Assembly (NCBI GenBank): GCA_031553505.1
Contig: JAVBLP010000016.1
Coordinates: forward strand, 1 to 64,000
Length of the DNA: 64,000 nucleotides
Direction: 5' to 3'
Source of the DNA: JAVBLP01 sp031553505
Lineage (GTDB): Bacteria; Elusimicrobiota; Endomicrobiia; Endomicrobiales; Endomicrobiaceae
In this document: piece by piece, positions 53,553-62,284 of the stretch
Layout: each line of letters opens with the position of its first letter
How positions within the stretch are numbered: the first letter of the stretch is position 1
Notes under the pieces: model-generated
The model's database searches: none
The model's input: the letters and a program-made list of their open reading frames with translations, nothing else
What the model was told of the DNA's origin: nothing
Position numbers and translations under genes: made by a program

Positions 53553-54710
53553 ATGATACGTTTTACTACGGCAGGAGAATCCCACGGAAGGGGAATAGTT
53601 GTTATCCTGGAAGGCATTCCCGCGGGGCTTACGATAAATTCAGAAGATATAGATGTGGAACTTGCTAGAAGGCAGAAGGGTTACGGCAGGGGCCAGAGAA
53701 TGAATATTGAGACCGATGTGGTAAGAATAATTTCCGGCATGAGGCACGCAAGGTCTTTAGGGTCGCCCATAGCGCTTTTTGTCGCAAATAAAGACTGGGA
53801 AAACTGGAAAGGTACGATGTCTCCCATTTCCGTGGATTTAGACGGCAATATTTTGATGAAACCCCGCCCCGGACACGCAGATTTGCCCGGAATGATGAAG
53901 TACGGCGTTGCGGATTTCAGGGATATTCTGGAAAGGGCGTCCGCAAGGGAAACGGCGGCAAGGGTCGCGGCGGGAGCGGTATGTAAAGAATTTTTAAAAG
54001 AATTCGGCATAAATATAGTGTCATACACTTTGCAGATAGGAAATATCTGCGCGAATATGTCATCTGTTCCGGAAGAAAAAATCTGGCATAACGCGGAAAT
54101 GTCTTATGTAAGGTGCCCGGATGCCGCGGCAAGCAAAAAAATGATACAGCTTATTAAAAAAGCCAATTCAAAAGGCGACACGCTGGGCGGCAAATTTGTC
54201 GTTACCGTAAATAATGTTCCGGCAGGGCTCGGAAGTCATACGCAATGGGATTTGAAGCTTGACGGGCGGCTCGCGCAGGGTTTGATGTCCATACAGGCGA
54301 TTAAGGCTGTAGAAGTCGGCTGCGGCACAAAGCTTGCTTCGATGCACGGCTCTTCATCGCACGATGAAATTTTTTATAATAATAAAAAAGGGTTTTACAG
54401 AAACACAAACAGAGCGGGGGGGGTGGAAGGCGGCATGAGCAACGGCGAACCTATAGAAATAACCTGTACAATGAAAGCCATACCTTCGCTCGCGAAGCCT
54501 TTGCGTTCGGTAAATATATGCACAAAAAAGCCGGTTAAAGCTGAAGCCGTAAGAAGCGACGTTTGTGCGGTCCCCGCGGCAGGCGTTGTAGCGGAAGCAG
54601 CAGTTGCCATAGAAATAGCTAAAGCGCTGAAAGAAAAATTTGGCGGTGACAGTATGGATGACATTAAAAAGAACTTTAACGCGTACCAAGAGCGCGTAAA
54701 AGCGCTTTAA
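53553..54710 (+). CDS. aroC: Chorismate synthase
   Basis: The last step of the shikimate pathway, converting EPSP to chorismate with reduced FMN. 385 residues: GESHGRGIVVILEGIPAG at the N-terminus, RRQKGYGRGQRM and the FMN-site region RASARETAARVAAGA. NRAGGVEGGMSNGEPI is also present. The NRAGG codons contain a run of eight G's. A strong AGGAGA ribosome-binding site precedes the ATG. The stop overlaps aroK as TAATG. Confidence 0.97.
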   Translation: MIRFTTAGESHGRGIVVILEGIPAGLTINSEDIDVELARRQKGYGRGQRMNIETDVVRIISGMRHARSLGSPIALFVANKDWENWKGTMSPISVDLDGNILMKPRPGHADLPGMMKYGVADFRDILERASARETAARVAAGAVCKEFLKEFGINIVSYTLQIGNICANMSSVPEEKIWHNAEMSYVRCPDAAASKKMIQLIKKANSKGDTLGGKFVVTVNNVPAGLGSHTQWDLKLDGRLAQGLMSIQAIKAVEVGCGTKLASMHGSSSHDEIFYNNKKGFYRNTNRAGGVEGGMSNGEPIEITCTMKAIPSLAKPLRSVNICTKKPVKAEAVRSDVCAVPAAGVVAEAAVAIEIAKALKEKFGGDSMDDIKKNFNAYQERVKAL

Positions 54711-55237
54711 TGAATATGATTTTAACCGGTTTTATGGGCACCGGAAAATCCGCGGTAGGAAAAATTTTGGCTGGAAAGCTGGGTTATGTTTTTTTGGATA
54801 CAGACAGCTTAATTGAAGAAAGCACTGGAATTTCAATAAGTTCCATATTTGAAGAATGCGGCGAAGAAGGCTTCAGACAGATGGAAGCTGAAGCGATAGA
54901 AGCAGCTTCTGAAAGGGATAAGCTGGTAATCGCTTGCGGCGGCGGCGTTATTTTAAACGCAAAAAATATTGAAAATTTAAGCAGAAACGGCATAATCGTA
55001 AACTTATACGCTTCTGCCGGTACAATATATAATAGAATTAAATCCGAAAAACACAGGCCTTTGCTTGAATGCGCGGAGCCTTTAAAAGAAATTGCAAAAC
55101 TGCTTGAAAAACGAAAGAATTTTTATGCCGTAAACGATTTTTCATTTGATACTGATGAGTTAAGCGCTTCGGAAGTCGCGGAAAAAATACTGAATCATAA
55201 AGATATAACGGCAATCCTAAAAAAAGGGGAAAATTAA
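54710..55237 (+). CDS. aroK: Shikimate kinase
   Basis: Phosphorylates shikimate at the 3-OH. 175 residues with Walker A GFMGTGKSAVG, the substrate Asp/Arg region DTDSLIEE, ACGGGVILN, and the lid Arg in KSEKHRPLL. Coupled to aroC (TAATG) and to the following lipoprotein gene (TAATG), with no separate Shine-Dalgarno for its own start. Confidence 0.95.
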   Translation: MNMILTGFMGTGKSAVGKILAGKLGYVFLDTDSLIEESTGISISSIFEECGEEGFRQMEAEAIEAASERDKLVIACGGGVILNAKNIENLSRNGIIVNLYASAGTIYNRIKSEKHRPLLECAEPLKEIAKLLEKRKNFYAVNDFSFDTDELSASEVAEKILNHKDITAILKKGEN

Positions 55238-55857
55238 TGAAGCTTCGATTTTTAAACGCAGCATGTTTGTTTGTGTTAATTTCTGTATTTGCCTGCTCCC
55301 ACAGGCCGGATACCTCATTGATGAAAGAAGGCGATATACTTTTTCAAAACAACAGGCTAAAGAATTCGGATTTTACGGTATTTATTTCCGGCGCGGAATA
55401 TAATAATCCGGGAGTTTTATTTCTGATAGATAAAAAACTGTACGTTTTGGAAGCGGTGCAGCCGGTACAGCTTACACCTGTCGCAAGCTGGATAAACGGC
55501 GGTGAAGACAAAAAGTATGTTATTAAACGCTTAAAAGAAGATAATGTTGTAAACAAAGAGTCTTTAAAAAGGATGCAAGAGTTACGCAAAGAATTTTTAG
55601 GCAAACCTTTGGATTCCCAGTATGAATGGTCCGACAAAGCGTTTTATCCTGCCGAACTTGTATGGAAAGTATATAAAAAAGCTTTTGATATAGAGCTTTG
55701 TGCGCCGCAGACTCTTGCGGATTTTGACCTTTCAGATGAAAACATAAAACAGAAGGTGAAAGATCTTTACGGAAGCAAAGTGCCGCTTTATGATGAAATT
55801 GTTACGCCCAAAGCTATTTTTGAGTCTTCCGCGCTTTTTACGGTTTACGAAAATTAA
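55237..55857 (+). CDS. YiiX/NlpC-P60-like lipoprotein, apparently lacking the catalytic Cys and His
   Basis: A 206-residue protein whose signal peptide ends in a probable lipobox (VFAC, Cys 20). The fold cues of permuted papain-like YiiX proteins are visible: EGDILFQ (31-37), GVLFLIDKKLYVLEA (59-73), LTPVASWI and FYPAELVWKVY (136-146). In active relatives the His lies in a T-H-x-G segment and the Cys in Y-C-S-E-L. Here those positions read NNPG (Asn 57) and YPAEL (Pro 138), so both catalytic residues appear missing. It may be a non-catalytic binding protein. The TAATG overlap with aroK is probably simple operon packing. Confidence 0.65.
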   Translation: MKLRFLNAACLFVLISVFACSHRPDTSLMKEGDILFQNNRLKNSDFTVFISGAEYNNPGVLFLIDKKLYVLEAVQPVQLTPVASWINGGEDKKYVIKRLKEDNVVNKESLKRMQELRKEFLGKPLDSQYEWSDKAFYPAELVWKVYKKAFDIELCAPQTLADFDLSDENIKQKVKDLYGSKVPLYDEIVTPKAIFESSALFTVYEN

Positions 55858-55889
55858 TTTTTGCAAAAACGATTGAAAAAATAAGCAAA

Positions 55890-55918
55890 TTGACTTAAAA
55901 AACTAAAAATTATACAAT
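55890..55918 (+). promoter_or_regulatory. Sigma-70 promoter before the outer-membrane protein gene
   Basis: TTGACT, 17-base spacer, TACAAT, 36 bases before the TTG start. Confidence 0.6.
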
Positions 55919-55954
55919 CAAAGCTGATACGTTTTTAAGGCAGGGGAGAAAAAA

Positions 55955-56662
55955 TTGTTTAGAAGAGTTTTGTGTTCACTGATGGCGGTTTTACTTGTCG
56001 CATCTGTATCTTACGCGGATAAGCTGTTCCTCATAGACACTCCGACAACCAATATATTAAATTACGGCAGTTACAATGTTAATTTCAGAGCTTTTGGCAA
56101 CGGTGGAATCCAGACAAGGCTTGATTTTGGCGTTTTCAAGCTTTTAAATGTCGGCGTTTCGTGGGAACTTGATAATTTTTTGGGAAATGAACAGGTTGAA
56201 GCCGCGGTTCCGGCGCTTTCGGTTAAATTTAAACTGTATCAGGGAAACATGACATGGCCAGGCATCGCTATAGGTTATGACGGACAGGGATATTACTATA
56301 ACAGAGATTTTGACGGCGACTATATACAGCGCGGCAAAGGTTTGTACGTCGTTTTGGGAAGGGAGCTGTTTTTTGAAGGCTTGATGGTAAGCCTCGGCGC
56401 TAATATGAACGATTTCGGCGATCCGCGCGTTTACGGCTTTTTAAGCGCGATAGTTCCTTTATATGAAGAAAGCATATATTTTATGACGGAATATGACAAT
56501 ATCAACTACTTTCCGGAAGCAAGGCTTAACGCCGGTTTAAGGTTTGCCCTTACCGACGCAATAGACGTCGACCTGATAATGAGAGACTGCTGGGGCAAAG
56601 ACGCGTATGACAAATTCCCAAATGAAAGGGTGTTTAAAATCAGTTATACAGGAAAATTTTAG
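55955..56662 (+). CDS. Outer-membrane beta-barrel-like protein, unknown family
   Basis: A 235-residue exported protein starting with TTG, chosen because AGGGGAGAA lies directly upstream and the signal peptide (CSLMAVLLVASVSYA) follows. The mature part alternates polar and aromatic residues in strands such as YNVNFRAFGNGGIQTRLDFG and GIAIGYDGQGYYYNRDFD. It ends in KISYTGKF with a terminal Phe, the usual outer-membrane insertion signal. I do not recognise a named family. It lies 16 bases before accA and may share its transcript. Confidence 0.7.
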   Translation: MFRRVLCSLMAVLLVASVSYADKLFLIDTPTTNILNYGSYNVNFRAFGNGGIQTRLDFGVFKLLNVGVSWELDNFLGNEQVEAAVPALSVKFKLYQGNMTWPGIAIGYDGQGYYYNRDFDGDYIQRGKGLYVVLGRELFFEGLMVSLGANMNDFGDPRVYGFLSAIVPLYEESIYFMTEYDNINYFPEARLNAGLRFALTDAIDVDLIMRDCWGKDAYDKFPNERVFKISYTGKF

Positions 56663-56678
56663 AGAGGAAATATCGTAA

Positions 56679-57719
56679 ATGAATACAACCTTTGACTTTG
56701 AACAGCCAATAGCCGAAATTGAGAAGAAGCTTGAGCATTTAAGAGCTTCTTCAGAAAGCGGCGATTTGGACTTTTCAAAACAAATTGCGGACCTTGAAAA
56801 GAAGAAAGAAGAGTTAAAACAAAAAATTTACGGTTCTCTTACGGCATGGCAGAGAATACAAATCGCAAGGCATCCGCAGAGACCTTATTCCGCTGATTAC
56901 ATAAATATGATTTTTGAAGATTTTACGGAACTGCACGGAGACAGGTCTTTCGGAGACGACCAGGCGCTTTTATGCGGTATCGCCGCAATTGACGGAAGCC
57001 CCGTTGCGGTAATAGGCCACCAGAAAGGAAGGACTTTGCAGGAAAATATGGACAGAAATTTCGGCATGGCGCACCCCGAAGGGTACAGAAAAGCGATGAG
57101 GGTAATGAAGCTCGCTGAAAAGTTTAACAGGCCAATAGTAACATTTATAGATACATCCGGAGCATATCCCGGAATCGCCGCCGAAGAAAGAGGCCAGGCG
57201 GAAGCGATAGCGAGAAGTTTAAGGGATATGTCAGATTTGAAAGTGCCGATAATAAGCGTAGTTATAGGAGAAGGCGGCTCGGGCGGCGCATTGGGAATCG
57301 GCGTTTCAAACAAAGTGTTAATGCTTGAAAACGCGTATTATTCCGTAATTTCCCCGGAAGGCTGCGCGGCGATACTTTTCAGAGACGCATCAAAAGCCAA
57401 AGAAGCGGCTGAAGCCATGAAAATTACCGCGAAAGACCTTTTAGATTTTAAAGTAATTGATGAAATAATTAAAGAACCCTTGGGCGGCGCACATTTTGAC
57501 CCGGAAAAAACCGCTTCAAACATCAAAACCGCATTAAAAAAATATCTTAAAACATATGAAACGATGGACCGTTCTGAAATAGCAAATGACAGATACGCAA
57601 AATTCAGGGATATGGGCGTTTTCAGCGAACCTGCCCCTGAAAAGAAAAGCGCACAGAAAGTGAAAACAATCGTCAAAAAAAACAGCCCCAAAAAAACTTC
57701 CGCAAAAAATAAAAAATAA
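56679..57719 (+). CDS. accA: Acetyl-CoA carboxylase carboxyltransferase subunit alpha
   Basis: Transfers the carboxyl group from biotin to acetyl-CoA in the first step of fatty-acid synthesis, with AccD (not in this window). 346 residues: an N-terminal coiled segment, then [60 protein letters not shown] and [14 protein letters not shown]. These form the crotonase-fold active region. The last 30 residues are a Lys/Ser tail not present in E. coli AccA (319 residues). An AGAGGA ribosome-binding site precedes the ATG. Confidence 0.96.
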   Translation: MNTTFDFEQPIAEIEKKLEHLRASSESGDLDFSKQIADLEKKKEELKQKIYGSLTAWQRIQIARHPQRPYSADYINMIFEDFTELHGDRSFGDDQALLCGIAAIDGSPVAVIGHQKGRTLQENMDRNFGMAHPEGYRKAMRVMKLAEKFNRPIVTFIDTSGAYPGIAAEERGQAEAIARSLRDMSDLKVPIISVVIGEGGSGGALGIGVSNKVLMLENAYYSVISPEGCAAILFRDASKAKEAAEAMKITAKDLLDFKVIDEIIKEPLGGAHFDPEKTASNIKTALKKYLKTYETMDRSEIANDRYAKFRDMGVFSEPAPEKKSAQKVKTIVKKNSPKKTSAKNKK

Positions 57720-57749
57720 CGTAAAACAAGAAATTAAGGAGGATGTAAA

Positions 57750-58748
57750 ATGGCTTTAGTACCTGCAAAACAAATTTTGGATGAAGCAAAAGAGAAAGGT
57801 TACGGCGTAGGCGCTTACAATGTCAACAATATGGAACAGATCCAGGCAATTATGGCTGCCGCGAAAGAAACGCAGTCGCCGGTCATAATCCAGGCAAGCA
57901 GAGGCGCGCTGAAATACTCAAACTTCACATATTTGGGATATCTCATGAAAGCCGCTGTTATCGAAAACCCTGATATTCCCGTTGCGATGCATTTAGACCA
58001 TGGCAACTCTTTGGAATCAGCGATAAAAGCTATTGATTTGGGCTTTTCTTCTGTTATGATAGACGGTTCTTTGATGGAAGACGGCAAAACCCCTTCCACT
58101 TATGATTATAATGTTAAAGTCACAAAATCAGTTGTGGATTACGCTCACTCAAAAGGCGTTTCAGTTGAAGCTGAAATCGGAACGCTCGGCGGAATTGAAG
58201 ACGGCGTAGGATCGGGGCAGATACATTTAACCGACCCGCAGGAAGCGAAGAAATTTGTCGAAGCTACCGGCGTAGATTCTTTGGCTATCGCAATCGGGAC
58301 TTCACACGGCGCGTATAAATTTAAAGGCGCGTCAAACCTTGCTTTCGACGTTTTGAAAGAAATAAGAACGCTTATAGATATTCCTATCGTTCTTCACGGA
58401 GCTTCTTCAGTTCCGAAAGAATTGATTGACGAAGTTAACAAATACGGCGGAAAAATGCCTGGAGCGACAGGTGTTCCTATGGCGGAACTTCAGAACGCGA
58501 TAAAGCTCGGAGTCTCAAAAATCAATGTTGATACTGACGGAAGGCTTGCGATAACGGCCGCTATCAGAAAAGTGTTTGTTGAAACTCCTGAAAAATTTGA
58601 CCCCAGAGATTATTTAGGGCCTGCGAGAGATGCTCTTGCGAAGCTTATCGTAACTAAAATGAAAGATTTCGGCACTGCCGGACACGCCGGAGATTATGCT
58701 CCGAAAACGCTTGAAGATATGAAAAAAGAGTACGCTTCAAAGAAGTAA
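57750..58748 (+). CDS. fba: Class II fructose-bisphosphate aldolase
   Basis: A zinc-dependent aldolase of glycolysis and gluconeogenesis. 332 residues: GVGAYNVNNMEQIQAIM, zinc ligand region PVAMHLDHG, VSVEAEIGTLGGIEDGV, LAIAIGTSHGAYKF with the second metal His, IVLHGASSVP with the third, and KINVDTDGRLA for phosphate binding. A very strong AAGGAGG ribosome-binding site suggests high expression. It lies 30 bases after accA. Confidence 0.96.
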   Translation: MALVPAKQILDEAKEKGYGVGAYNVNNMEQIQAIMAAAKETQSPVIIQASRGALKYSNFTYLGYLMKAAVIENPDIPVAMHLDHGNSLESAIKAIDLGFSSVMIDGSLMEDGKTPSTYDYNVKVTKSVVDYAHSKGVSVEAEIGTLGGIEDGVGSGQIHLTDPQEAKKFVEATGVDSLAIAIGTSHGAYKFKGASNLAFDVLKEIRTLIDIPIVLHGASSVPKELIDEVNKYGGKMPGATGVPMAELQNAIKLGVSKINVDTDGRLAITAAIRKVFVETPEKFDPRDYLGPARDALAKLIVTKMKDFGTAGHAGDYAPKTLEDMKKEYASKK

Positions 58749-58755
58749 AATTATA

Positions 58756-58784
58756 TTGACAACGTATAGCAACTCTGTTATAAT
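58756..58784 (+). promoter_or_regulatory. Perfect consensus sigma-70 promoter
   Basis: TTGACA, 17-base spacer, TATAAT, an exact consensus match. It drives the small membrane protein gene that follows, after a leader of about 45 bases with an AGGAGG ribosome-binding site. Confidence 0.85.
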
Positions 58785-58837
58785 CAGGTAGTCATTTTAT
58801 ATATAAACAGATGCTAAAAAACACTAGGAGGACTTCA

Positions 58838-59125
58838 ATGTCACTTTACGATGTTAAAAGAGTTCAGCTTTTATCAGTAATCAGAGTATTTCCGTTAGTA
58901 TTTGCTATTCTGGGTGCTGTAATCGGCCTTTTCACTTTCTTCGCTTTTCCTACTGAAATGGCGACGGGTTTAGGCCTTGGTGCAAGATTTGTCTCCTGGT
59001 TTATTTTTGTTGTTCTTTACACTTTGCTTATGTCAATCGGAGCAATAATAGTTACCTGGCTTTACAATGTTGTTGCGGGTAAAACGGGTTCCGGTGTCGT
59101 AATTTCTCTTGAGCCTAAAGAATAA
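58838..59125 (+). CDS. Small membrane protein, DUF3566-like
   Basis: A 95-residue protein with two membrane helices (about 17-37 and 52-75), an N-terminal DVKRVQLLSVIRVFPLVF and a C-terminal WLYNVVAGKTGSGVVISLE. The last segment, with YNVVA-x-x-x-G and a hydrophobic strand, resembles the end of DUF3566 proteins. The frame opens nine codons earlier, but AGGAGG six bases before this ATG fixes the start. It has its own perfect promoter, so it is likely abundant. Function unknown. Confidence 0.75.
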   Translation: MSLYDVKRVQLLSVIRVFPLVFAILGAVIGLFTFFAFPTEMATGLGLGARFVSWFIFVVLYTLLMSIGAIIVTWLYNVVAGKTGSGVVISLEPKE

Positions 59126-59148
59126 TAAAGTAGACAATAAAAGTTTTT

Positions 59149-59180
59149 TTAACTGCCGGGCTTTTATGCCCGGCAGTTAA
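59149..59180. repeat. GC-rich hairpin after the small membrane protein gene, no 3' T-tract
   Basis: A 13-base perfect inverted repeat (TTAACTGCCGGGC and complement) with loop TTTTAT. A run of seven T's overlaps its left side instead of following it, as with the hairpin after rplI. Confidence 0.55.
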
Positions 59181-59220
59181 CCAGCCTCAAAAAAAATCAC
59201 TCTTTGCACAAGGTCTGCTC

Positions 59221-60642
59221 ATGAACTTAAGATTTAAGTTCACACTTTCTGTGTCTATTCTTCTTTTAGCCGTAATTTTCTTTGTGTCCTACACTATCTT
59301 TAATGCGCAGCAAAATTATCTGACTTCGCAGTTTGAAACCATAAGAGACCAGTCTTTTAAGGTTTTTTTGCATTCTTGTGATGAAGCGCTAAGAGCAAAT
59401 GAGGAAGACCAGATAAAAAGCATGATAGATGCGATAGTCAATATACATAAGCCGGAAATAGTTTACGCTGCTTATGTTGCCGGGTACAGGCAGGTTTTTA
59501 CGTCAAGAGATGATAGCAATATAGCTTCGGCGTTTACTCCGAGAATGAGGCAGGCGTATCACGCGAGGACGGAAGTGTACGAATCTCTTACCGGTGAAAA
59601 GATATATGAATACGCATCGCCGCTATTGCACGGTGATAAATATCTAGGCACAGTTATTGTCGGATTTTCGCAGGATTTTTTAAATTCTAAAGTGGAAAAC
59701 GGCACAAACGTAATATATAAAACGATACGGGCTGCAGCTGTAATAGCTTTAATTTTAGGTATTTTGGGCGCGAATTTTACGGCTTTGCAGCTTAGCAAGC
59801 CGATTACGCTTCTTGCCGAGGCGGCGAAAAAAATAGGCGAAGGCGATATGGATGTCCGCGTTAACGTAAAAAGAGGCGATGAGATAGGCTCTCTTGCCGA
59901 TTCATTTAATGAAATGGCGGTAAAAGTGCAGGAAGCCGATAAGCTTAAAGACGGTTTTGTTTCAAGCGTTTCCCACGAACTGCGTTCCCCTCTTGCCGCT
60001 ATCGACGGATACTGCGATTTGCTTATTGACGGTGTTAACAGAAATTATCCTCCCGAGCAGCAGTTGCGGGGTTTGAGGATAATAAAAGACGCCACATTAA
60101 GGCTGACAAGTTTTATCAATAATATTTTAGATCTTGCTAAGATGAAAGCTGGCAAGTTCGAATTAAAGGCGACGGTTCTCTCAATAAATGATATTATAAC
60201 GGAAATTACACAGCTTTTTGAATCTCTTGCGCGCACGCAGGATAAGACGCTTACGGTAAATCTGGCGCAGGATTTGCCGCCTGTTTTTGCCGATGTTGAA
60301 AAAATGAAACAGGTTATAACGAACCTTATTGGAAACGCGCTTAAGTTTACGAGGGAAAATGACAATATAAGCGTAAGCAGCATGATTTCTAAAGCTTACG
60401 GCAGCGATTATATAGAAATATGGGTTGCGGATACGGGTGTCGGGCTTTCCAAAGAAGACGCGGAAAAGGTTTTTGAAGAGTTTTACCAGATCAAAGAAGG
60501 CGAGTTTAAAAAACCTAAAGGTACGGGCCTCGGGCTTTCAATAGTTTATGAGATTATAAAGTTGCACAGCGGCCGCATATGGGTAGAAGGGGAGATCGGC
60601 AAAGGGGCAACGTTTAAATTTGCGCTTCCAATTGCGAAATGA
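59221..60642 (+). CDS. Membrane sensor histidine kinase
   Basis: A 473-residue kinase. Helix 1 (about 7-27) and helix 2 (about 165-185) flank a periplasmic sensor of about 140 residues with a mixed helix/strand pattern. A HAMP domain follows (KPITLLAEAAKKIGEGDMD). The HisKA phosphoacceptor is His 251 in VSHELRSPLAAIDGY. The ATPase domain has NLIGNALKFT (N box), DTGVGLSKED (G1), FYQIKEG (F) and KGTGLGLSIVYE (G2). All catalytic boxes look intact. It is the first gene of a signalling cluster with two response regulators and a sigma factor. The signal is unknown. Confidence 0.93.
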   Translation: MNLRFKFTLSVSILLLAVIFFVSYTIFNAQQNYLTSQFETIRDQSFKVFLHSCDEALRANEEDQIKSMIDAIVNIHKPEIVYAAYVAGYRQVFTSRDDSNIASAFTPRMRQAYHARTEVYESLTGEKIYEYASPLLHGDKYLGTVIVGFSQDFLNSKVENGTNVIYKTIRAAAVIALILGILGANFTALQLSKPITLLAEAAKKIGEGDMDVRVNVKRGDEIGSLADSFNEMAVKVQEADKLKDGFVSSVSHELRSPLAAIDGYCDLLIDGVNRNYPPEQQLRGLRIIKDATLRLTSFINNILDLAKMKAGKFELKATVLSINDIITEITQLFESLARTQDKTLTVNLAQDLPPVFADVEKMKQVITNLIGNALKFTRENDNISVSSMISKAYGSDYIEIWVADTGVGLSKEDAEKVFEEFYQIKEGEFKKPKGTGLGLSIVYEIIKLHSGRIWVEGEIGKGATFKFALPIAK

Positions 60643-60649
60643 GGATTAA

Positions 60650-61573
60650 ATGGCAAAAATACTTGTGGTTGACGATGAACCTTTTTTGAGGGAAATGCTT
60701 AAAGATATACTTAATATCGAAGGGTATCAGGTAATATCCGCAGCAGACGGCAAAGAAGGATTGGATAAAATATTTTCTGAAAAGCCGGATATTGTCCTTC
60801 TGGACTGCTCAATGCCGGAAATGGACGGTTACGAGGTTTTGGAAAGGCTCAGGAAAGACCCGCAGTATATAAATCTCCCGGTGATAATGCTTACGGCAAT
60901 GAGCGGCGAAAAGGAAGAAATTAAAGGTTTCAGCCTCGGACTTGATGACTATATAACAAAACCTTTTAAGGCGGCTGTTTTACTGGCAAGGATAAGAACT
61001 ATCCTTGAAAGAAAAAAACTCAGCATGGATACCAATCCGCTTACGGGGCTTGCAGGAAACAATGCCATAAAACATGAGGCGGAAAAACGCATAAGCCTCG
61101 GGGAAAAATTCGCGCTTTTATACATAGATATTTCAAATTTTAAGAGTTTTAACGATAAATACGGCTTTGAGCGCGGTGATGAAGTGATAAAGTTTACCGC
61201 TGAATGCATAACTTCGGTTGTTAAAGAAGAACAAGGCAAAGATGATTTTATCGGTCATATCGGCGGAGATGATTTTGTAATAATAACCTCTCCGGATAAA
61301 TCAGAAATGCTTGCCCAGAAGTTTATAATAAAGTTTGATGAAGGCGTTGTGAATTTTTACGATGACGAAGATAAAAAAAACGGCTATATTATGTCTGTTG
61401 ACAGGCAGTTTCATGAAAACAAGTTTGCTTTTATGACGGTATCCGTTGCAATGATATCAACGGAAATAAGCAATTTAACCCATTTTGCCGACATTTCAAA
61501 ACGCTCCGCGGAGCTTAAATCCGTGGCAAAACGGAACGAAAAAAGTTCTTTTGTAATAGAACGGAGGAAGTGA
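60650..61573 (+). CDS. Response regulator with GGDDF-type (GGDEF-family) output domain
   Basis: A 307-residue PleD-like regulator. Receiver domain (about 3-118): acidic pair VVDDEP, phosphoacceptor Asp 52 in LLDCSMPEMDGYEV, switch VIMLTAMS, and Lys in DYITKPF. The output domain (about 125-300) has NPLTGLAGNNAI, YIDISNFKSFNDKYGFERGD and GHIGGDDF. The first metal Asp and the FKxxND nucleotide contacts remain; the signature is GGDDF instead of GGDEF. This looks like the recognised GHIGGDDF subset of the family. Whether it makes cyclic di-GMP is uncertain. It lies seven bases after the kinase gene. Confidence 0.88.
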   Translation: MAKILVVDDEPFLREMLKDILNIEGYQVISAADGKEGLDKIFSEKPDIVLLDCSMPEMDGYEVLERLRKDPQYINLPVIMLTAMSGEKEEIKGFSLGLDDYITKPFKAAVLLARIRTILERKKLSMDTNPLTGLAGNNAIKHEAEKRISLGEKFALLYIDISNFKSFNDKYGFERGDEVIKFTAECITSVVKEEQGKDDFIGHIGGDDFVIITSPDKSEMLAQKFIIKFDEGVVNFYDDEDKKNGYIMSVDRQFHENKFAFMTVSVAMISTEISNLTHFADISKRSAELKSVAKRNEKSSFVIERRK

Positions 61574-61579
61574 GGTGCC

Positions 61580-62284
61580 ATGATAGAAAATAAAATTGTT
61601 GTCGTGGATGATGATGAAAATTTAAGGACTTTGGTCAAAGACATATTTGAACATGAGAACTTTAAAGTTATAGCCTGCCAGGATACCGATGAAGGCTATA
61701 AACGCATACTTAAATCAAAGCCGGATCTTGCCATCCTTGACGTTAAGATGCCTCAAATAGGCGGCATAGAGCTTTGCCGTATGCTGCGGGAAAACCCTGA
61801 GACAAAAAACCTTCCCATAATCATGCTTACGGTTGAGTCCACGGAAACCGATAAAGTAATAGGCTTGGGCGTAGGCGCGGACGACTACATAACAAAACCT
61901 TTCAGCAATAAAGAGCTTATCGCAAGGGTAAAATCGCTTTTGAGGCGCGCGAAACGCAAAGAAGAAACTAATATTCTGGAATGTGACGGGCTTGTGATGA
62001 ACCTTGATTCCAGAACCGTTACGCTAAACAAAAAAGTTATTTCACTAAGGCCTAAAGAATTTGACCTCCTTCACACATTTTTGCTTAAACCCAATTTTGT
62101 TTTAAACAGGGAATATATTCTTGAAAATGTTTTTGAATATAATGTTGCGGTAACCACAAGGACAATAGACACTCATATAAAGAATTTGAGGCAGGCTTTG
62201 GGAAGCTGGGGCAAAAAGATAGAAACGGTTTTCGGAAGAGGCTTTAAATTCGTGCCCGGACAGAAAGCAAATGCTAAAAAGTAA
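61580..62284 (+). CDS. OmpR/PhoB-type response regulator
   Basis: A 234-residue transcriptional regulator. The receiver has VVDDDENLR, phosphoacceptor Asp 54 in LAILDVKMPQIGG, IIMLTVESTE and DYITKPFSNKEL. The C-terminal winged helix (about 130-228) shows VISLRPKEFDLLHTFLLKP and the recognition-helix/wing segment TTRTIDTHIKNLRQAL ending VFGRGFKFV. A GAGG ribosome-binding site precedes the ATG. It overlaps the following sigma gene by 14 bases. Likely phosphorylated by the adjacent kinase. Confidence 0.94.
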   Translation: MIENKIVVVDDDENLRTLVKDIFEHENFKVIACQDTDEGYKRILKSKPDLAILDVKMPQIGGIELCRMLRENPETKNLPIIMLTVESTETDKVIGLGVGADDYITKPFSNKELIARVKSLLRRAKRKEETNILECDGLVMNLDSRTVTLNKKVISLRPKEFDLLHTFLLKPNFVLNREYILENVFEYNVAVTTRTIDTHIKNLRQALGSWGKKIETVFGRGFKFVPGQKANAKK

